Assembly (NCBI GenBank): GCA_902779705.1
Contig: CACZCR010000011.1
Span: 39,405 to 103,404, forward strand
DNA length: 64,000 nt
Direction of reading: 5' to 3'
Source of the DNA: an uncultured Bacteroidales bacterium
GTDB lineage: Bacteria; Bacteroidota; Bacteroidia; Bacteroidales; Paludibacteraceae
A program made the translations under genes and the position numbers. The notes under the pieces were generated by a model. That model searched no databases. It was not told where the DNA came from and saw only the letters and a program-made list of their open reading frames with translations. The stretch's first letter is position 1; each line of letters begins with the position of its first letter. Positions 1 through 9,267 of this stretch are shown one piece after another.

Positions 1-2
1 AC

Positions 3-3000
3 TCCACTTCTTCCTCGGCTTGGAGAGATGAAACTGCTATCGTTATTACGGGTGTGCCTACTGGCGCTAAATTGGCATTCGGATATAAACCAAATCAAAG
101 TTCTTACACGGCAGCGGTAGACAATATTTCTATTAGTTTGTATGAGGCACCCGCTTGTGCTGCTCCGACGGCTTTGGCAGTAAGCGAGATTGGTACGAAT
201 AGCGCTAAGGTAACTTGGAATTCTGAGGCTACCGACTTTGCCCTTGAGTACAAGAAGACTTCCGATGAAGACTGGACTGCTGCAACAGGTACAATCGCTT
301 CTCCGTTTACGTTGAGCGGCTTGGCTGCTAACGAAACCGAGTACACCGTTCGCGTTCAAGCTATCTGCGGCGAGACTCCGAGCGACTGGGTTGAATTGGC
401 TACTCCGTTCGAGACTAAGTGCCAGGCTAACACTATCGGCTGGGCTGAGGACTTTGATGGTGCAACCGCTCTGCCTGCTTGTTGGACGGCTGGTGCTTAC
501 GGTACCGGCAACGGACAATGGAACATCACTTCCGATGCTGCTCGTTTCAACGCAAGAACAAATAGCAACGTTGATTTGACTACTCCTGAAATTACGCTTT
601 CGGAAGCTGCTCAACTGCAATTCACTCACTCCAACGCTATGGCAACCGGTAGTGTGTATGTAAAAGAAGGTGATAACGAGCCGGTTCTCTTGGCAAATAT
701 ATCTACAGCTTCGTCGGCTAAATTGGAGAAAATCAACCTGACCGATTATACCGGCAAGACGGTGAAGATTATTTTCCGTGGACACGGATACAATGCTTAT
801 ACTACAACTTATTTCTATCTGGAGGATGTAACTGTTATTGCTAAGCCTTGTGTTGTTCCAGCCATCACCGCTGCAACTGCAACTTCGACGGGCGCAGTTG
901 TTACCTGGACTGCAGGTGACGATGAGGGTCAGTGGAATCTTCAATATCGTGAGATTGCAGAGCCGGAGAATAGTTGGAATCTTGTTGAGGATGTAACCAC
1001 GGGTTACGAAATCACCGGTCTGGAAATCGGTCATAACTACGAGGTACAAGTTCAAGCTTATTGCGATGCAACTCACCAGAGTGCATGGTCTGCTTCGACT
1101 GAGTTCTCGCCGATTTGCGGCGCTGCTCCGAGCAACTTGACCGTTTCTGCTCGCACGACCAATAGCGCAACGCTGACTTGGGAAGGCGCAGAGAACGCAT
1201 TCAAGTTGCAGACATCGCAAGATAACAGCACATGGTCTGACGCTATTGATGTAAATGCAAAGACATACAACTTGAGTGGTCTTAGCGCAGGTCAGACATA
1301 CTACGTACGTGTTCAGAACGCTTGCGGTGGAGCTTATGCTTCGACATCGTTCAAGACCTGGTGCGGTCTCGCTGATGCAGCAGAACTGCCGCTCAACGTA
1401 ACAAGCTTCACCGCTGTTCCTGAGTGCTGGGAGATCAACTTTGTTGGGGAGTACTCCGGTATATCTAACAATAAGATCTATTTCTACGGAAACGCTGAGC
1501 AAATGGCTGTTCTTCCGGCATATAACATTGAGTTGAATAAACTCTCTGTAACCTTCGGATACTCGACATCTGCAAGCCTTGAATTCGGATATCTGGATGA
1601 GCCGAACGGAGCATTCCATGCGTTCGCTTCGCAACCTGCAAGTGGCGAAGAACTGAATCTCGAGAACGAAGCAGCGGCTGTTAAGTATATCGCTGTTCGT
1701 TACACCAGCACCAGCGCATATGCTTCTGGCTCTATCACCAGCGTACAACTCCGCAAGACTCCGACTTGCTTGAAGCCTGGTACTCCGAGTGTAACTCCGG
1801 GCGTTGGTAGTGCTTCTATCAACTGGACAAGCGATGCAAGTGCTTGGAACCTCCAGTATAAGACCGGTTCTGCAGATTGGACAACAGTTGCTGTTTCTAC
1901 TAAACCGTACGAACTCTCTGGTCTGGAGCAAGGAGTATCTTATAAGGTACGCGTACAGGCGAACTGCGGTGAGGAACTGAGCGATTGGTCGGACGAGGCT
2001 TCGTTTATTACTGACTGCGAGGGTATCGCTGCTCTGCCTTGGTACGCTGACTTTAGTCAAAATCTCTCTGCTTGCTGGACGATCTATGCACAGGACGAGA
2101 CATACTACAAACCGGCTGCTAACACCTATTCGCAGGATATGAACATTAGCGGTGGTAAGGATGGCGCAAGCAACAACGTAGTTGTTCTGCCGGCTATCTC
2201 TGCTGACCTGACAAATGCCGTTATGTCCTTCGAGTATTATGGATCGACCGGTGCTAACTACGCACAACTCGAGGCTGGTTATGTTACCGACAAGGCTGAT
2301 GCAAGCACCTTCACGGTTCTTGAGACCTTAGACCAGGCTGGTTCTTATACAGAGGCTCGCGTAGCTCTGGCTACTGTTCCGGCAGGCAAATATCTAGCCT
2401 TCCGCGTTGCAGGTGCTAGCAGCCAGACAGATATGCGCGTTAAGAACCTCCGTGTAATCAATGCATACAACTTTGCTGACAATGTAGACAATAGCGGAAC
2501 GCTTGCAGCTCTCAATGGTCAGACCGTAGATGTTACTATCGAACGTACGCTTGTGGCTGCAGACTACTATAACACTATCTGCTTGCCGTTTGACGTGCCG
2601 ACATTGACTGGTACTCCGCTTGAAGGTGGTGACCTTTGGGCATTCAAGTATGCTAAGGTTGAGAACGAAGAACTCTTGTTCCGTATCATTGAGGCTGATC
2701 ATATTGAGGCAGGTGTTCCGTATCTCATCGCCTTCCCGAACAACCCGGAGAACATCGTTAACCCGTTCTTCAAGAATGTAACAATCGCTGCTTCGGAAGG
2801 TCAGAAAGTAGGTGACGCATCGGTTGCTCAGTTCGTAGGTATCCTCAAACCGGAGACATTCGAGCCGGGCATTAAGGGCAAACTGTTCCTCTATGAGAAC
2901 AATACCCTCTACTGGTGGAATGGTGACGCTGCAAGCGACCTCAAGAGCTTCCGTGCTTACTTTAATGTTAACACCAACAGTGGCGCTAACTACGCTCCGC

Positions 3001-3164
3001 GTCATGGCATGAAGGCACGTATCATCAAGAGCGAGCAATCGGCTACCGATGTGGACAATATCTATAACAACGACGTACAGAGCATCAAACTGCTGGAGAA
3101 TAATCAAGTGGTGATCATCCGCAATGGTGTTAAGTACAACGTTCAAGGACAAGTAATTCGCTAA
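3..3164 (+). CDS. Large secreted FN3 / cleaved-adhesin-like protein (5' end outside window)
   Basis: The frame is open from the window edge, so the N-terminus and signal peptide are missing. Four fibronectin type III modules are visible, opening near CAAPTALAV, CVVPAITAA, CGAAPSNLT and CLKPGTPSV. Between and after them lie jelly-roll modules of the cleaved-adhesin/choice-of-anchor J type (motifs such as GWAEDFDG...ALPACW and LPWYADFSQNLSACW). A beta-rich region follows, then a tail ending GVKYNVQGQVIR. This layout is typical of surface or secreted adhesins and hydrolase-associated proteins of Bacteroidales. No catalytic residues were recognised. The tail resembles that of the next large gene (KVLIDGTIYIVRENAVYDLNG...), so it may be an export or sorting signal; porU/porV in this window would fit type IX export, but that is inference. 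Confidence 0.85.
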   Translation, partial: STSSSAWRDETAIVITGVPTGAKLAFGYKPNQSSYTAAVDNISISLYEAPACAAPTALAVSEIGTNSAKVTWNSEATDFALEYKKTSDEDWTAATGTIASPFTLSGLAANETEYTVRVQAICGETPSDWVELATPFETKCQANTIGWAEDFDGATALPACWTAGAYGTGNGQWNITSDAARFNARTNSNVDLTTPEITLSEAAQLQFTHSNAMATGSVYVKEGDNEPVLLANISTASSAKLEKINLTDYTGKTVKIIFRGHGYNAYTTTYFYLEDVTVIAKPCVVPAITAATATSTGAVVTWTAGDDEGQWNLQYREIAEPENSWNLVEDVTTGYEITGLEIGHNYEVQVQAYCDATHQSAWSASTEFSPICGAAPSNLTVSARTTNSATLTWEGAENAFKLQTSQDNSTWSDAIDVNAKTYNLSGLSAGQTYYVRVQNACGGAYASTSFKTWCGLADAAELPLNVTSFTAVPECWEINFVGEYSGISNNKIYFYGNAEQMAVLPAYNIELNKLSVTFGYSTSASLEFGYLDEPNGAFHAFASQPASGEELNLENEAAAVKYIAVRYTSTSAYASGSITSVQLRKTPTCLKPGTPSVTPGVGSASINWTSDASAWNLQYKTGSADWTTVAVSTKPYELSGLEQGVSYKVRVQANCGEELSDWSDEASFITDCEGIAALPWYADFSQNLSACWTIYAQDETYYKPAANTYSQDMNISGGKDGASNNVVVLPAISADLTNAVMSFEYYGSTGANYAQLEAGYVTDKADASTFTVLETLDQAGSYTEARVALATVPAGKYLAFRVAGASSQTDMRVKNLRVINAYNFADNVDNSGTLAALNGQTVDVTIERTLVAADYYNTICLPFDVPTLTGTPLEGGDLWAFKYAKVENEELLFRIIEADHIEAGVPYLIAFPNNPENIVNPFFKNVTIAASEGQKVGDASVAQFVGILKPETFEPGIKGKLFLYENNTLYWWNGDAASDLKSFRAYFNVNTNSGANYAPRHGMKARIIKSEQSATDVDNIYNNDVQSIKLLENNQVVIIRNGVKYNVQGQVIR

Positions 3165-3178
3165 TTGACGATAACACT

Positions 3179-3313
3179 ATGAAAAGTAATTATATTCAAC
3201 CATCCGTAGAGACCGTTGACATGATTGCATCCAATGTGCTGCAAGCAGAGTCGAAGTTTGACCTCAATATTGGCGGTGGATCAACAACAATTCCACCTTC
3301 ACAGGGTCTCTAA
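3179..3313 (+). CDS. 44-residue peptide of the Bacteroidales MK-x-YIQPSVE type
   Basis: A short ATG frame starts 14 nt after the large FN3 gene. It reads MKSNYIQPSVETVDMIAS..., then SKFDLNIGGGSTTIPPSQGL. Small proteins with a basic start, a Y-x-x-P-x-x-E motif, a hydrophobic middle and a Gly/Pro-rich tail are frequent beside secreted proteins in Bacteroidales; their role is not known to me. There is no classical signal peptide and no Cys. The tight spacing suggests co-transcription with the upstream gene, and a strong terminator follows. It could be a chance frame, but its position and the recognisable start pattern argue that it is real. Confidence 0.6.
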   Translation: MKSNYIQPSVETVDMIASNVLQAESKFDLNIGGGSTTIPPSQGL

Positions 3314-3347
3314 CAAAAACCTCGCGCGATAAGCGCTGATTGGCCTG

Positions 3348-3392
3348 AAAAGTGCATTTTGTGGCCATTTTGGTTGCAAAATGCACTTTTTT
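3348..3392 (+). terminator. Rho-independent terminator after the FN3/peptide operon
   Basis: A 14-bp perfect stem (AAAAGTGCATTTTG / CAAAATGCACTTTT) closes a 15-nt loop and runs into a T tract. It separates the two large secreted-protein genes into different transcripts. Confidence 0.8.
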
Positions 3393-3420
3393 GTAAATAC
3401 TAATGACTGTATTATATATT

Positions 3421-6400
3421 ATGAAAAAACTATTCCTATTTTTCGCGGCAGTTTTGTTCTGCGCGACCGTGAATGCCGATCAGGCAATCACAATCAACAA
3501 TGGCGGAAGTGCTAAGCAAAGCCATTTCCCTATCTATGGCGACAACGCCGACTCTGAGGGCCACAAGGTGCAAGCTATCTATCTGGCTGACCAGCTCAAA
3601 GGCATCGCCGAAGGTAGTCAAATCAAAGCACTGACCTTCTATTCCGCCAACCAAAACCAATCTTGGGGTAAAGCTGAGTTCAAAGTATCTCTCGCCAAGA
3701 CCGATTACTCCTACTTCCAGAACTCCTCAGGAACATGGGCTACCGCTTCGGATGGCAGCACGCTTACCCAAGTGTTTGACGGTCCTCTGTCTGTAGCAGA
3801 TGGAGAGCTGACTATCAATTTTGCCACCCCGTACACTTACGAGGGAGGCAATCTGCTGATTCAGGTAGAGATATCGCGCGCCGGTACCTATTCTGCATCT
3901 TCTTTCTATTCCGCATCATCGGATTACTTGATCAAGTATGCTCATAGCGGTTCTTCCCGCGAGGCTAAACAGCCGAAGCTCACGCTGGTGATCGCAGGTG
4001 GCGGCGATGATCCTATCAGCCAAGAATGCAATGCACCTACAGCCGTTACGGTAGAGTCGGTTACTGAGTCAACCGCCACTGTTTCGTGGAAGGGCGACGC
4101 TTCGCAGTATCAGTACTGCCTCGCATTCGAAGGTGAGCAACCTGACTGGACCGCTGCAACCCTTACGGACCAAAAATCTGTCTCACTGACCAATCTTTAT
4201 GACGAGCAGAAATATTATCTCTACGTACGCTCTTATTGCTCTGCAACAGAAGTAAGTGAGACCGTCAAAGCTACTTTCAAGACTGCTTGTGCTCGTCTGA
4301 ACGTACCTTGGATCGAGACCTTCACCCGCGATGCATCAGGTAGCGAGGCTGCTGGTGATGTAGCTCCTGAGTGCTGGATCATTTCTTCCGCTAATCCTCA
4401 AGTAACTATCGTAGCAGTCAAAGAAGATGACGGTAGCGGTGAGATGATACCTACTGGTGAACAATATCTCAATGCACGTGGAGGTGGCGCCACTTCCGCT
4501 CAGATCTTTGCGCTTCCTCTCTTCAATGCGCAACTCGACACCTGCGAGCTGGCGTTTGACTACCGCACCAACGTGGTTAGCGAGTCTTACGGCTCGTTGG
4601 AAATCGGTTACATGACCAATCCTTCTGACGCTTCTACGTTCGTTGCTCTTAATAAGTTTGAGCAGACTACTACCAGCCAACACGTGATATTTCCATTGTC
4701 CGGTCTGCCCGCAGGCATACAGTCTATCGCCTTCCGTTTTGCCGGTGGTACCAGCAATTTCGGCAGCGTGTCATTGGACAACTTCGTTCTGGCCGGTATC
4801 GGCAAGTCCGCTGAAGTGGATTTTGATGACGAAGACATCCCTGATGCATCGATCTATTCGCTGAGTTATTGCGAGGCTGCGTTCACCTGGTATGCTAACA
4901 ACAGTTCTGCTTTTGCTATTGGTCTGTTCAATGCTACAAGCCAACAGCTGGTAGCAGGTATCACCGTTACATCCGAAGAGTGTGACCGTTTTGCTTACCA
5001 GGACGGTGCAACCGTTTCGTCAGAGAAGATCTATTACGCCTCCACCAAGTGGATCCTCAACGTCGAGGAGGATGGCATGCAACGTGGCGACGCTTGGGCT
5101 ACCAGTGTCAAGAACGTCGGTACCGCATCCTCACCGCTCCTGGGTCTGAACCCGGGCAGCTACCAAGTACAGGTTTATGATTTGGTACAAGGCCAATCAG
5201 GCTACTCGAGGGGTGACCTGCTGGCTACTATTCCGTTCACCTTGGAGTCCAAAGAGGTGACTAATCTCAAGGCTACTGTAGCCGAAGACAAAGCTTCTGC
5301 TACGCTCACATGGGATACACCGGAGCTTGATCCGGGCGAGCGCCTCTACGTACGTGTTTGGTCGGGTAATACCGTTGCATATGACAACTTCGAAAACACC
5401 ACAGACCGTCCTACCAGCCCGCTGACCGTTGAGGTAACCGAAGGTAAGACCTACGAGGCTATTGTACAGATCCTTGACCGCAACAAGAACCCGATGGGTG
5501 ACGAAGTAGCAATCAACTTCACCGTAGGTGTCAACGCTTACGAGCCGCAGAATCCGCACGCTGAAGTATTCGGCGGCGACAATGTTACCTTCTCGTGGAC
5601 AGCAGCTACCGAAGCTGACGCATATGTAATCGAGCTCTATGCTGATGGCGAGTTCTATACCACACTCACCGTTCATGGCACTACCAAGACCACCACTATG
5701 CCTAAGAACGCTACGTGGACTTGGACCGTTCAGGCCTTCACTATCGGTTCTAACGGCAACTACTTCGAGGCTTCTATGCCGATCGAGGGTAATGCCTTCA
5801 CGACCGTGGCTGCAGACATCCCTGAGGACGCTATCGTGCTCAACGTAGCTGAGATGGATGCGTTCTATATCGAGCCGACCAACCACTACTACCAACCTGG
5901 TTTGAACACTTGGATCGTTCAGTTCGCTACCGGCGAGGAGGGTGACCCGGGCTATCCTCTCGCTTGGTTCTTGGTTTATACGGCTAAGGAGTCCGCTCTG
6001 TCGGGTGTTTACAACACTGCACGCCAGAACCTCGACCTCGAGAGCACACTGCTTATTCCGCAAGCAGGCAAGCCGGACGAGTCTATGCTCGCTACCGATG
6101 CTGAACTGCGTCTGAACTTCGACGGCTTTGACGAGGAGCTCTTTGAGCAAGGCTACGGCTATGCTTACTACACCGGTTCGTTCCGTATCGTCAACGGCGG
6201 TAAGACCTATGTGGCTAAGTTTATGGAGACCAAGTGTAACTCCTTCGGCTACACCAACTATGAGACCGGCAATGTCCTCAACCACGTAGGTATGTGGGAC
6301 GAGGATTACGCCCATGGTATCGACCAAATCGACCTCACTGATACCACTACCCGCAAGGTACTGATCGACGGTACGATCTATATCGTTCGCGAGAACGCTG

Positions 6401-6432
6401 TCTATGACCTCAACGGTAATCGCGTTCGTTAA
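3421..6432 (+). CDS. Large secreted FN3 / choice-of-anchor J protein
   Basis: I chose the ATG that gives MKKLFLFFAAVLFCATVNA, a clean signal peptide; an ATG six codons earlier is less likely. Of 1003 residues, the N-terminal ~180 form a beta-rich domain (PIYGDN... to ...KLTLVIAG). An FN3 module (ECNAPTAVTVESV) and a cleaved-adhesin jelly-roll (LNVPWIETF...ECWIISS) follow, then a second half with further FN3-like strands (VTNLKATV, PQNPHAEVFGG). The last ~25 residues end with YDLNGNRVR, a tail shared in pattern with the preceding FN3 protein. It is probably surface-exposed or secreted and has no recognised enzymatic motif. It is convergent with aspA across a bidirectional terminator. Confidence 0.85.
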   Translation: MKKLFLFFAAVLFCATVNADQAITINNGGSAKQSHFPIYGDNADSEGHKVQAIYLADQLKGIAEGSQIKALTFYSANQNQSWGKAEFKVSLAKTDYSYFQNSSGTWATASDGSTLTQVFDGPLSVADGELTINFATPYTYEGGNLLIQVEISRAGTYSASSFYSASSDYLIKYAHSGSSREAKQPKLTLVIAGGGDDPISQECNAPTAVTVESVTESTATVSWKGDASQYQYCLAFEGEQPDWTAATLTDQKSVSLTNLYDEQKYYLYVRSYCSATEVSETVKATFKTACARLNVPWIETFTRDASGSEAAGDVAPECWIISSANPQVTIVAVKEDDGSGEMIPTGEQYLNARGGGATSAQIFALPLFNAQLDTCELAFDYRTNVVSESYGSLEIGYMTNPSDASTFVALNKFEQTTTSQHVIFPLSGLPAGIQSIAFRFAGGTSNFGSVSLDNFVLAGIGKSAEVDFDDEDIPDASIYSLSYCEAAFTWYANNSSAFAIGLFNATSQQLVAGITVTSEECDRFAYQDGATVSSEKIYYASTKWILNVEEDGMQRGDAWATSVKNVGTASSPLLGLNPGSYQVQVYDLVQGQSGYSRGDLLATIPFTLESKEVTNLKATVAEDKASATLTWDTPELDPGERLYVRVWSGNTVAYDNFENTTDRPTSPLTVEVTEGKTYEAIVQILDRNKNPMGDEVAINFTVGVNAYEPQNPHAEVFGGDNVTFSWTAATEADAYVIELYADGEFYTTLTVHGTTKTTTMPKNATWTWTVQAFTIGSNGNYFEASMPIEGNAFTTVAADIPEDAIVLNVAEMDAFYIEPTNHYYQPGLNTWIVQFATGEEGDPGYPLAWFLVYTAKESALSGVYNTARQNLDLESTLLIPQAGKPDESMLATDAELRLNFDGFDEELFEQGYGYAYYTGSFRIVNGGKTYVAKFMETKCNSFGYTNYETGNVLNHVGMWDEDYAHGIDQIDLTDTTTRKVLIDGTIYIVRENAVYDLNGNRVR

Positions 6433-6452
6433 CCTCCATCTTGTATATACGA

Positions 6453-6484
6453 AAAATGGCTGCCCCACGGCAGCCATTTTTTGT
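6453..6484. terminator. Bidirectional terminator between convergent genes
   Basis: The stem AAAATGGCTGCC / GGCAGCCATTTT with loop CCAC has A and T runs on both sides, so it can end transcripts from both strands (the FN3 gene and aspA). Confidence 0.85.
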
Positions 6485-6516
6485 ACCACTAATCCACTAA
6501 TCGGTAACCCGTCCCC
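6484..6516. repeat. Octamer tract CCACTAAT next to aspA stop
   Basis: CCACTAAT occurs twice in tandem, followed by related CGGTAACCCG. It directly abuts the aspA stop codon and belongs to the dispersed 7-8 bp repeat family of this window. Confidence 0.6.
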
Positions 6517-7902
6517 CTAGCACATATTCTTCGGATCCAGCAGCTCATCCAGCTGCTCTTTGCTCAGTATGCCGTGCTCCAGCACCAGGTCATACACACC
6601 TTTGCCGGTCTCCAGCGCCTCTTTGGCGATCTTGGTCGATGCCTTGTAGCCGATCACCGGATTCAACGCTGTCACTATACCGATCGACTGCTTCACCGTC
6701 TGAGCGTTGTGCGCCTTGTTGACCGTGATACCCTCGATGCACTTCTCGCGCAGTATATGCATCACGTTGCGCAGCCAAGTGATCGACTCAAAGATACATT
6801 CGGTAATGATCGGCTCCATCACGTTCAACTGCAGCTGGCCTGCCTCGGCAGCAAAGCACACAGCCGTGTCGTTGCCTATCACCTTAAAGCATACCTGGTT
6901 GGTCACCTCCGGTATCACAGGGTTCACCTTACCCGGCATGATTGAGCTTCCCGGTGCCATTGGCGGCAGGTTGATCTCGCCCAAGCCACAACGTGGACCG
7001 CTGGCCATCAGTCTCAGGTCATTACAGGTCTTGCTCAGCTTGACTGCCAGACGCTTAAGCGCGGCCGAATAGCTCACATATGCACCCGTGTCAGGCGTTG
7101 CCTCTACCAGGTCTTCTGCCAGCAGGAACGGCTCACCCGTCAACTCGCACATTTTCTTGGTGCACAGCTCAGCGTAACCCTTCTCGGCATTCAGTCCTGT
7201 ACCGATAGCCGTACCACCCATGTTGATCTCATACAGCAGGTTGACGTTGCGCTCCAGGTTCTTGATTTCCTCCTTGAGATTGTCCGCAAACGCGTGAAAC
7301 TCCTGACCGCTGGTCATCGGCACAGCGTCCTGCAGCTGGGTACGACCCATCTTGATACAGTCGCTAAACTCGTCACCTTTCTTCTCCAACGCCTCGATCA
7401 ACATCGTCAGCGCCTCTACCAGGCTTTTGTTCATGCGGATGAACGCATAACGGAACGCAGAAGGGTAGGTGTCGTTGGTCGATTGTGCACAGTTGACGTG
7501 GTCGTTAGGCGAGCAGTACTGATATTCGCCTCGCTCGTGACCCATGATCTCCAGCGCACGGTTGGCGATCACCTCGTTGGCGTTCATGTTCACCGTTGTG
7601 CCGGCGCCGCCTTGCACCATGTCGGTTGGGAACTGGTCATGCATCTTACCGTCAATGATCTCGCGGCACGCTTGCGCGATTGCGCTGTAGATCTCGTCGT
7701 TGATCACGCCCAACTCATGGTTGGCCTCCACAGCTGCCAACTTGATGTACGCCATCGCGATGATGTACTCCGGAAAATCCGACATCTTCAGACACGACAC
7801 CTTGTAGTTGTTGATACCACGCTGCGTCTGTACGCCGTAGTATGCCTCTGCAGGCACCTTCAACTCGCCCAGCAGATCGGACTCAATACGATATTTTTCC
7901 AT
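6517..7902 (-). CDS. aspA: Aspartate ammonia-lyase
   Basis: Cytosolic enzyme that deaminates L-aspartate to fumarate and ammonia. The 461-residue length suits the aspartase/fumarase superfamily. Visible features are the N-terminal E-x-DLLGE-x-x-VP-x-x-AYYGVQT, the GGAGTTVNMNANEVIANRA block, SPNDHVNCAQSTND, and the signature GSSIMPGKVNPV with its mobile serine loop. The YYGVQTQR and SSND-like blocks favour aspartase over class II fumarase, which cannot be fully separated by eye. Transcribed after ftsY across a repeat-filled spacer. Its start ATG lies in an A/T-rich context without a Shine-Dalgarno sequence. Confidence 0.9.
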   Translation of the reverse strand: MEKYRIESDLLGELKVPAEAYYGVQTQRGINNYKVSCLKMSDFPEYIIAMAYIKLAAVEANHELGVINDEIYSAIAQACREIIDGKMHDQFPTDMVQGGAGTTVNMNANEVIANRALEIMGHERGEYQYCSPNDHVNCAQSTNDTYPSAFRYAFIRMNKSLVEALTMLIEALEKKGDEFSDCIKMGRTQLQDAVPMTSGQEFHAFADNLKEEIKNLERNVNLLYEINMGGTAIGTGLNAEKGYAELCTKKMCELTGEPFLLAEDLVEATPDTGAYVSYSAALKRLAVKLSKTCNDLRLMASGPRCGLGEINLPPMAPGSSIMPGKVNPVIPEVTNQVCFKVIGNDTAVCFAAEAGQLQLNVMEPIITECIFESITWLRNVMHILREKCIEGITVNKAHNAQTVKQSIGIVTALNPVIGYKASTKIAKEALETGKGVYDLVLEHGILSKEQLDELLDPKNMC

Positions 7903-7917
7903 AGTATAATTGTGTTG

Positions 7918-8036
7918 TTTATTGACAATTTTACGATTTACAATTTACGATTTATTGACGAGTTTTATAATTGTTCAATTGTTCAATAATTCAATCAATT
8001 GTCCAATCGTCACTTGTCCAATCGTCACTTGTCAGT
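7918..8036 (-). repeat. Degenerate 7-8 bp tandem repeat tract, ftsY-aspA spacer
   Basis: Read on the minus strand, it consists of units such as GACAAGTGACGATTG, GACAATTGATTGAA and AATCGTAA. It is collinear over about 110 bp with the rimP-nusA spacer. The ftsY stop codon (TGA) lies inside a repeat unit. Confidence 0.8.
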
Positions 8037-8984
8037 CCCTATGAGGGACTTGACAAACTCCACTCTGTTGAAGCATTGCAGGTCGGTCATCTGCTCGCCC
8101 AGTCCGATGTACTTAACCGGTATCTTAAACTGGTCGCTTATGCCGATCACTACGCCACCTTTGGCAGTGCCGTCCAGCTTGGTGATAGCCAGCGAACTCA
8201 CCTGCGTAGCAGCCGTGAACTGGCGTGCTTGTTCAAACGCGTTCTGACCTGTCGAGCCGTCCAGCACCAGCATCACGTCGTGCGGTGCATCGGGCACCAC
8301 TTTCTGCATCACGTTCTTGATCTTGGTCAACTCGTTCATCAGGCCGACTTTGTTGTGCAGTCGTCCTGCTGTGTCTATCAGCACCACGTCTGCATCGTTG
8401 GCCTTGGCCGATTGGAGCGTGTCAAACGCTACCGATGCGGGGTCTGAACCCTGCTGCTGTTTGATCACCGGCACGCCTACGCGCTCGCCCCATATACACA
8501 GCTGCTCTACTGCAGCGGCGCGGAACGTGTCTGCAGCGCCCAAATACACCTTTTTGCCGGCCTGTTTATATTGGTACGCCAGCTTACCGATGGTCGTCGT
8601 CTTGCCTACGCCGTTCACGCCCACTACCATCACTACGTACGGCTTAGCCGGGAGTGGGGCAGAGAAGTCCTCTACGTCGGCCACGTTGTTCTCTTGCAGC
8701 AACGCGGCTATCTCGTCCACCAGTATCGCGTTCAGCTCGTCTGTACCTACATATTTATCGCGTTTCACGCGCTCTTGTATACGCTCGATGATACGCAATG
8801 TTGTCTCTACACCTACGTCGGAGGTAATCAGTGCTTCTTCCAGATTGTCAAGCACTTCGTCATCAACGGTTGACTTACCAACGATGGCGTGTCCTATTTT
8901 TGACAGCACAGATTCTTTGCTCTTCTCCAGTCCCTTGTCGAGCGTCTCTTTTTTCTCTTTACTAAACCATCCAAAAAATGCCAT
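8025..8984 (-). CDS. ftsY: Signal recognition particle receptor FtsY
   Basis: SRP GTPase that docks ribosome-SRP complexes at the inner membrane. The 319-residue protein has the short N-terminus usual in Bacteroidetes (no long acidic A domain), then the N domain (residues ~20-100) and the G domain: GVNGVGKTTTIGKL near 122, DTFRAAAVEQL, DTAGRLHNK near 205, TKLDGTAKGG near 270. It ends GTDK, with the last codons and the stop falling inside a dispersed repeat. Expression comes from the promoter and CCGGAG leader that form the left inverted repeat of the adjacent island. Confidence 0.95.
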   Translation of the reverse strand: MAFFGWFSKEKKETLDKGLEKSKESVLSKIGHAIVGKSTVDDEVLDNLEEALITSDVGVETTLRIIERIQERVKRDKYVGTDELNAILVDEIAALLQENNVADVEDFSAPLPAKPYVVMVVGVNGVGKTTTIGKLAYQYKQAGKKVYLGAADTFRAAAVEQLCIWGERVGVPVIKQQQGSDPASVAFDTLQSAKANDADVVLIDTAGRLHNKVGLMNELTKIKNVMQKVVPDAPHDVMLVLDGSTGQNAFEQARQFTAATQVSSLAITKLDGTAKGGVVIGISDQFKIPVKYIGLGEQMTDLQCFNRVEFVKSLIGTDK

Positions 8985-8999
8985 AATATCTCAATTTGC

Positions 9000-9088
9000 A
9001 ATTTCGCTGCAACCGGAGAGCCTCCGGAGGCATAATTATTCAAAATCGCTGCAAAGTTACGAAAAAAATCTGACATATGCAAATTTTA
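9000..9088 (-). repeat. Left inverted repeat of the island: promoter plus CCGGAG leader for ftsY
   Basis: This 89-bp stretch is a near-perfect reverse complement of the 88-bp right copy in front of the RSH gene. On the minus strand it reads TTTGCATATGTC, then TAACTTTGCAGCG (-7 box), then the hairpin CCGGAG-GCT-CTCCGG, then TTGCAGCGAAATT. It supplies the ftsY promoter and 5' leader. The differences are a small indel in the AT spacer and one extra T. Confidence 0.9.
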
Positions 9089-9120
9089 TTTGCTAATCTC
9101 GTTTTTTTTCACTACCTTTG
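9089..9120 (+). promoter_or_regulatory. Bacteroidetes promoter reading into the island
   Basis: TTTG at the start and TACCTTTG at the end are separated by 20 nt, matching the Bacteroidetes primary-sigma consensus. It lies just inside the left inverted repeat and divergent from ftsY. Confidence 0.7.
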
Positions 9121-9126
9121 CACCCA

Positions 9127-9232
9127 AATTCGTGGCATACATAAAAGGTCCCTTAAATTTCGACAAACATATCTCATAAAAACAGGTCTCTTATCCTATA
9201 TTTTTGTAGTCCCAAGTAACGGGACTTTTTTT
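9127..9232 (+). ncRNA. Possible ~105-nt small RNA or attenuated leader
   Basis: Transcription from the promoter immediately upstream would run through about 80 nt without a gene and meet a terminator hairpin AGTCCC-AAGTAAC-GGGACT followed by seven T. This yields either a free small RNA or an attenuator in front of the next gene. No family was recognised. Confidence 0.35.
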
Positions 9233-9267
9233 GGCTACTACTCCTTCTCGTAGTAGCTCTATTCATC

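Noticed and set aside
2394..3152. Long open frame antisense to the first FN3 gene
   Set aside because: It is a frame shadow of a codon-biased coding strand; no start context and no domain is recognisable. The same holds for 5197-6489 (minus), 40795-42036 (plus) and 26224-27528 (plus).
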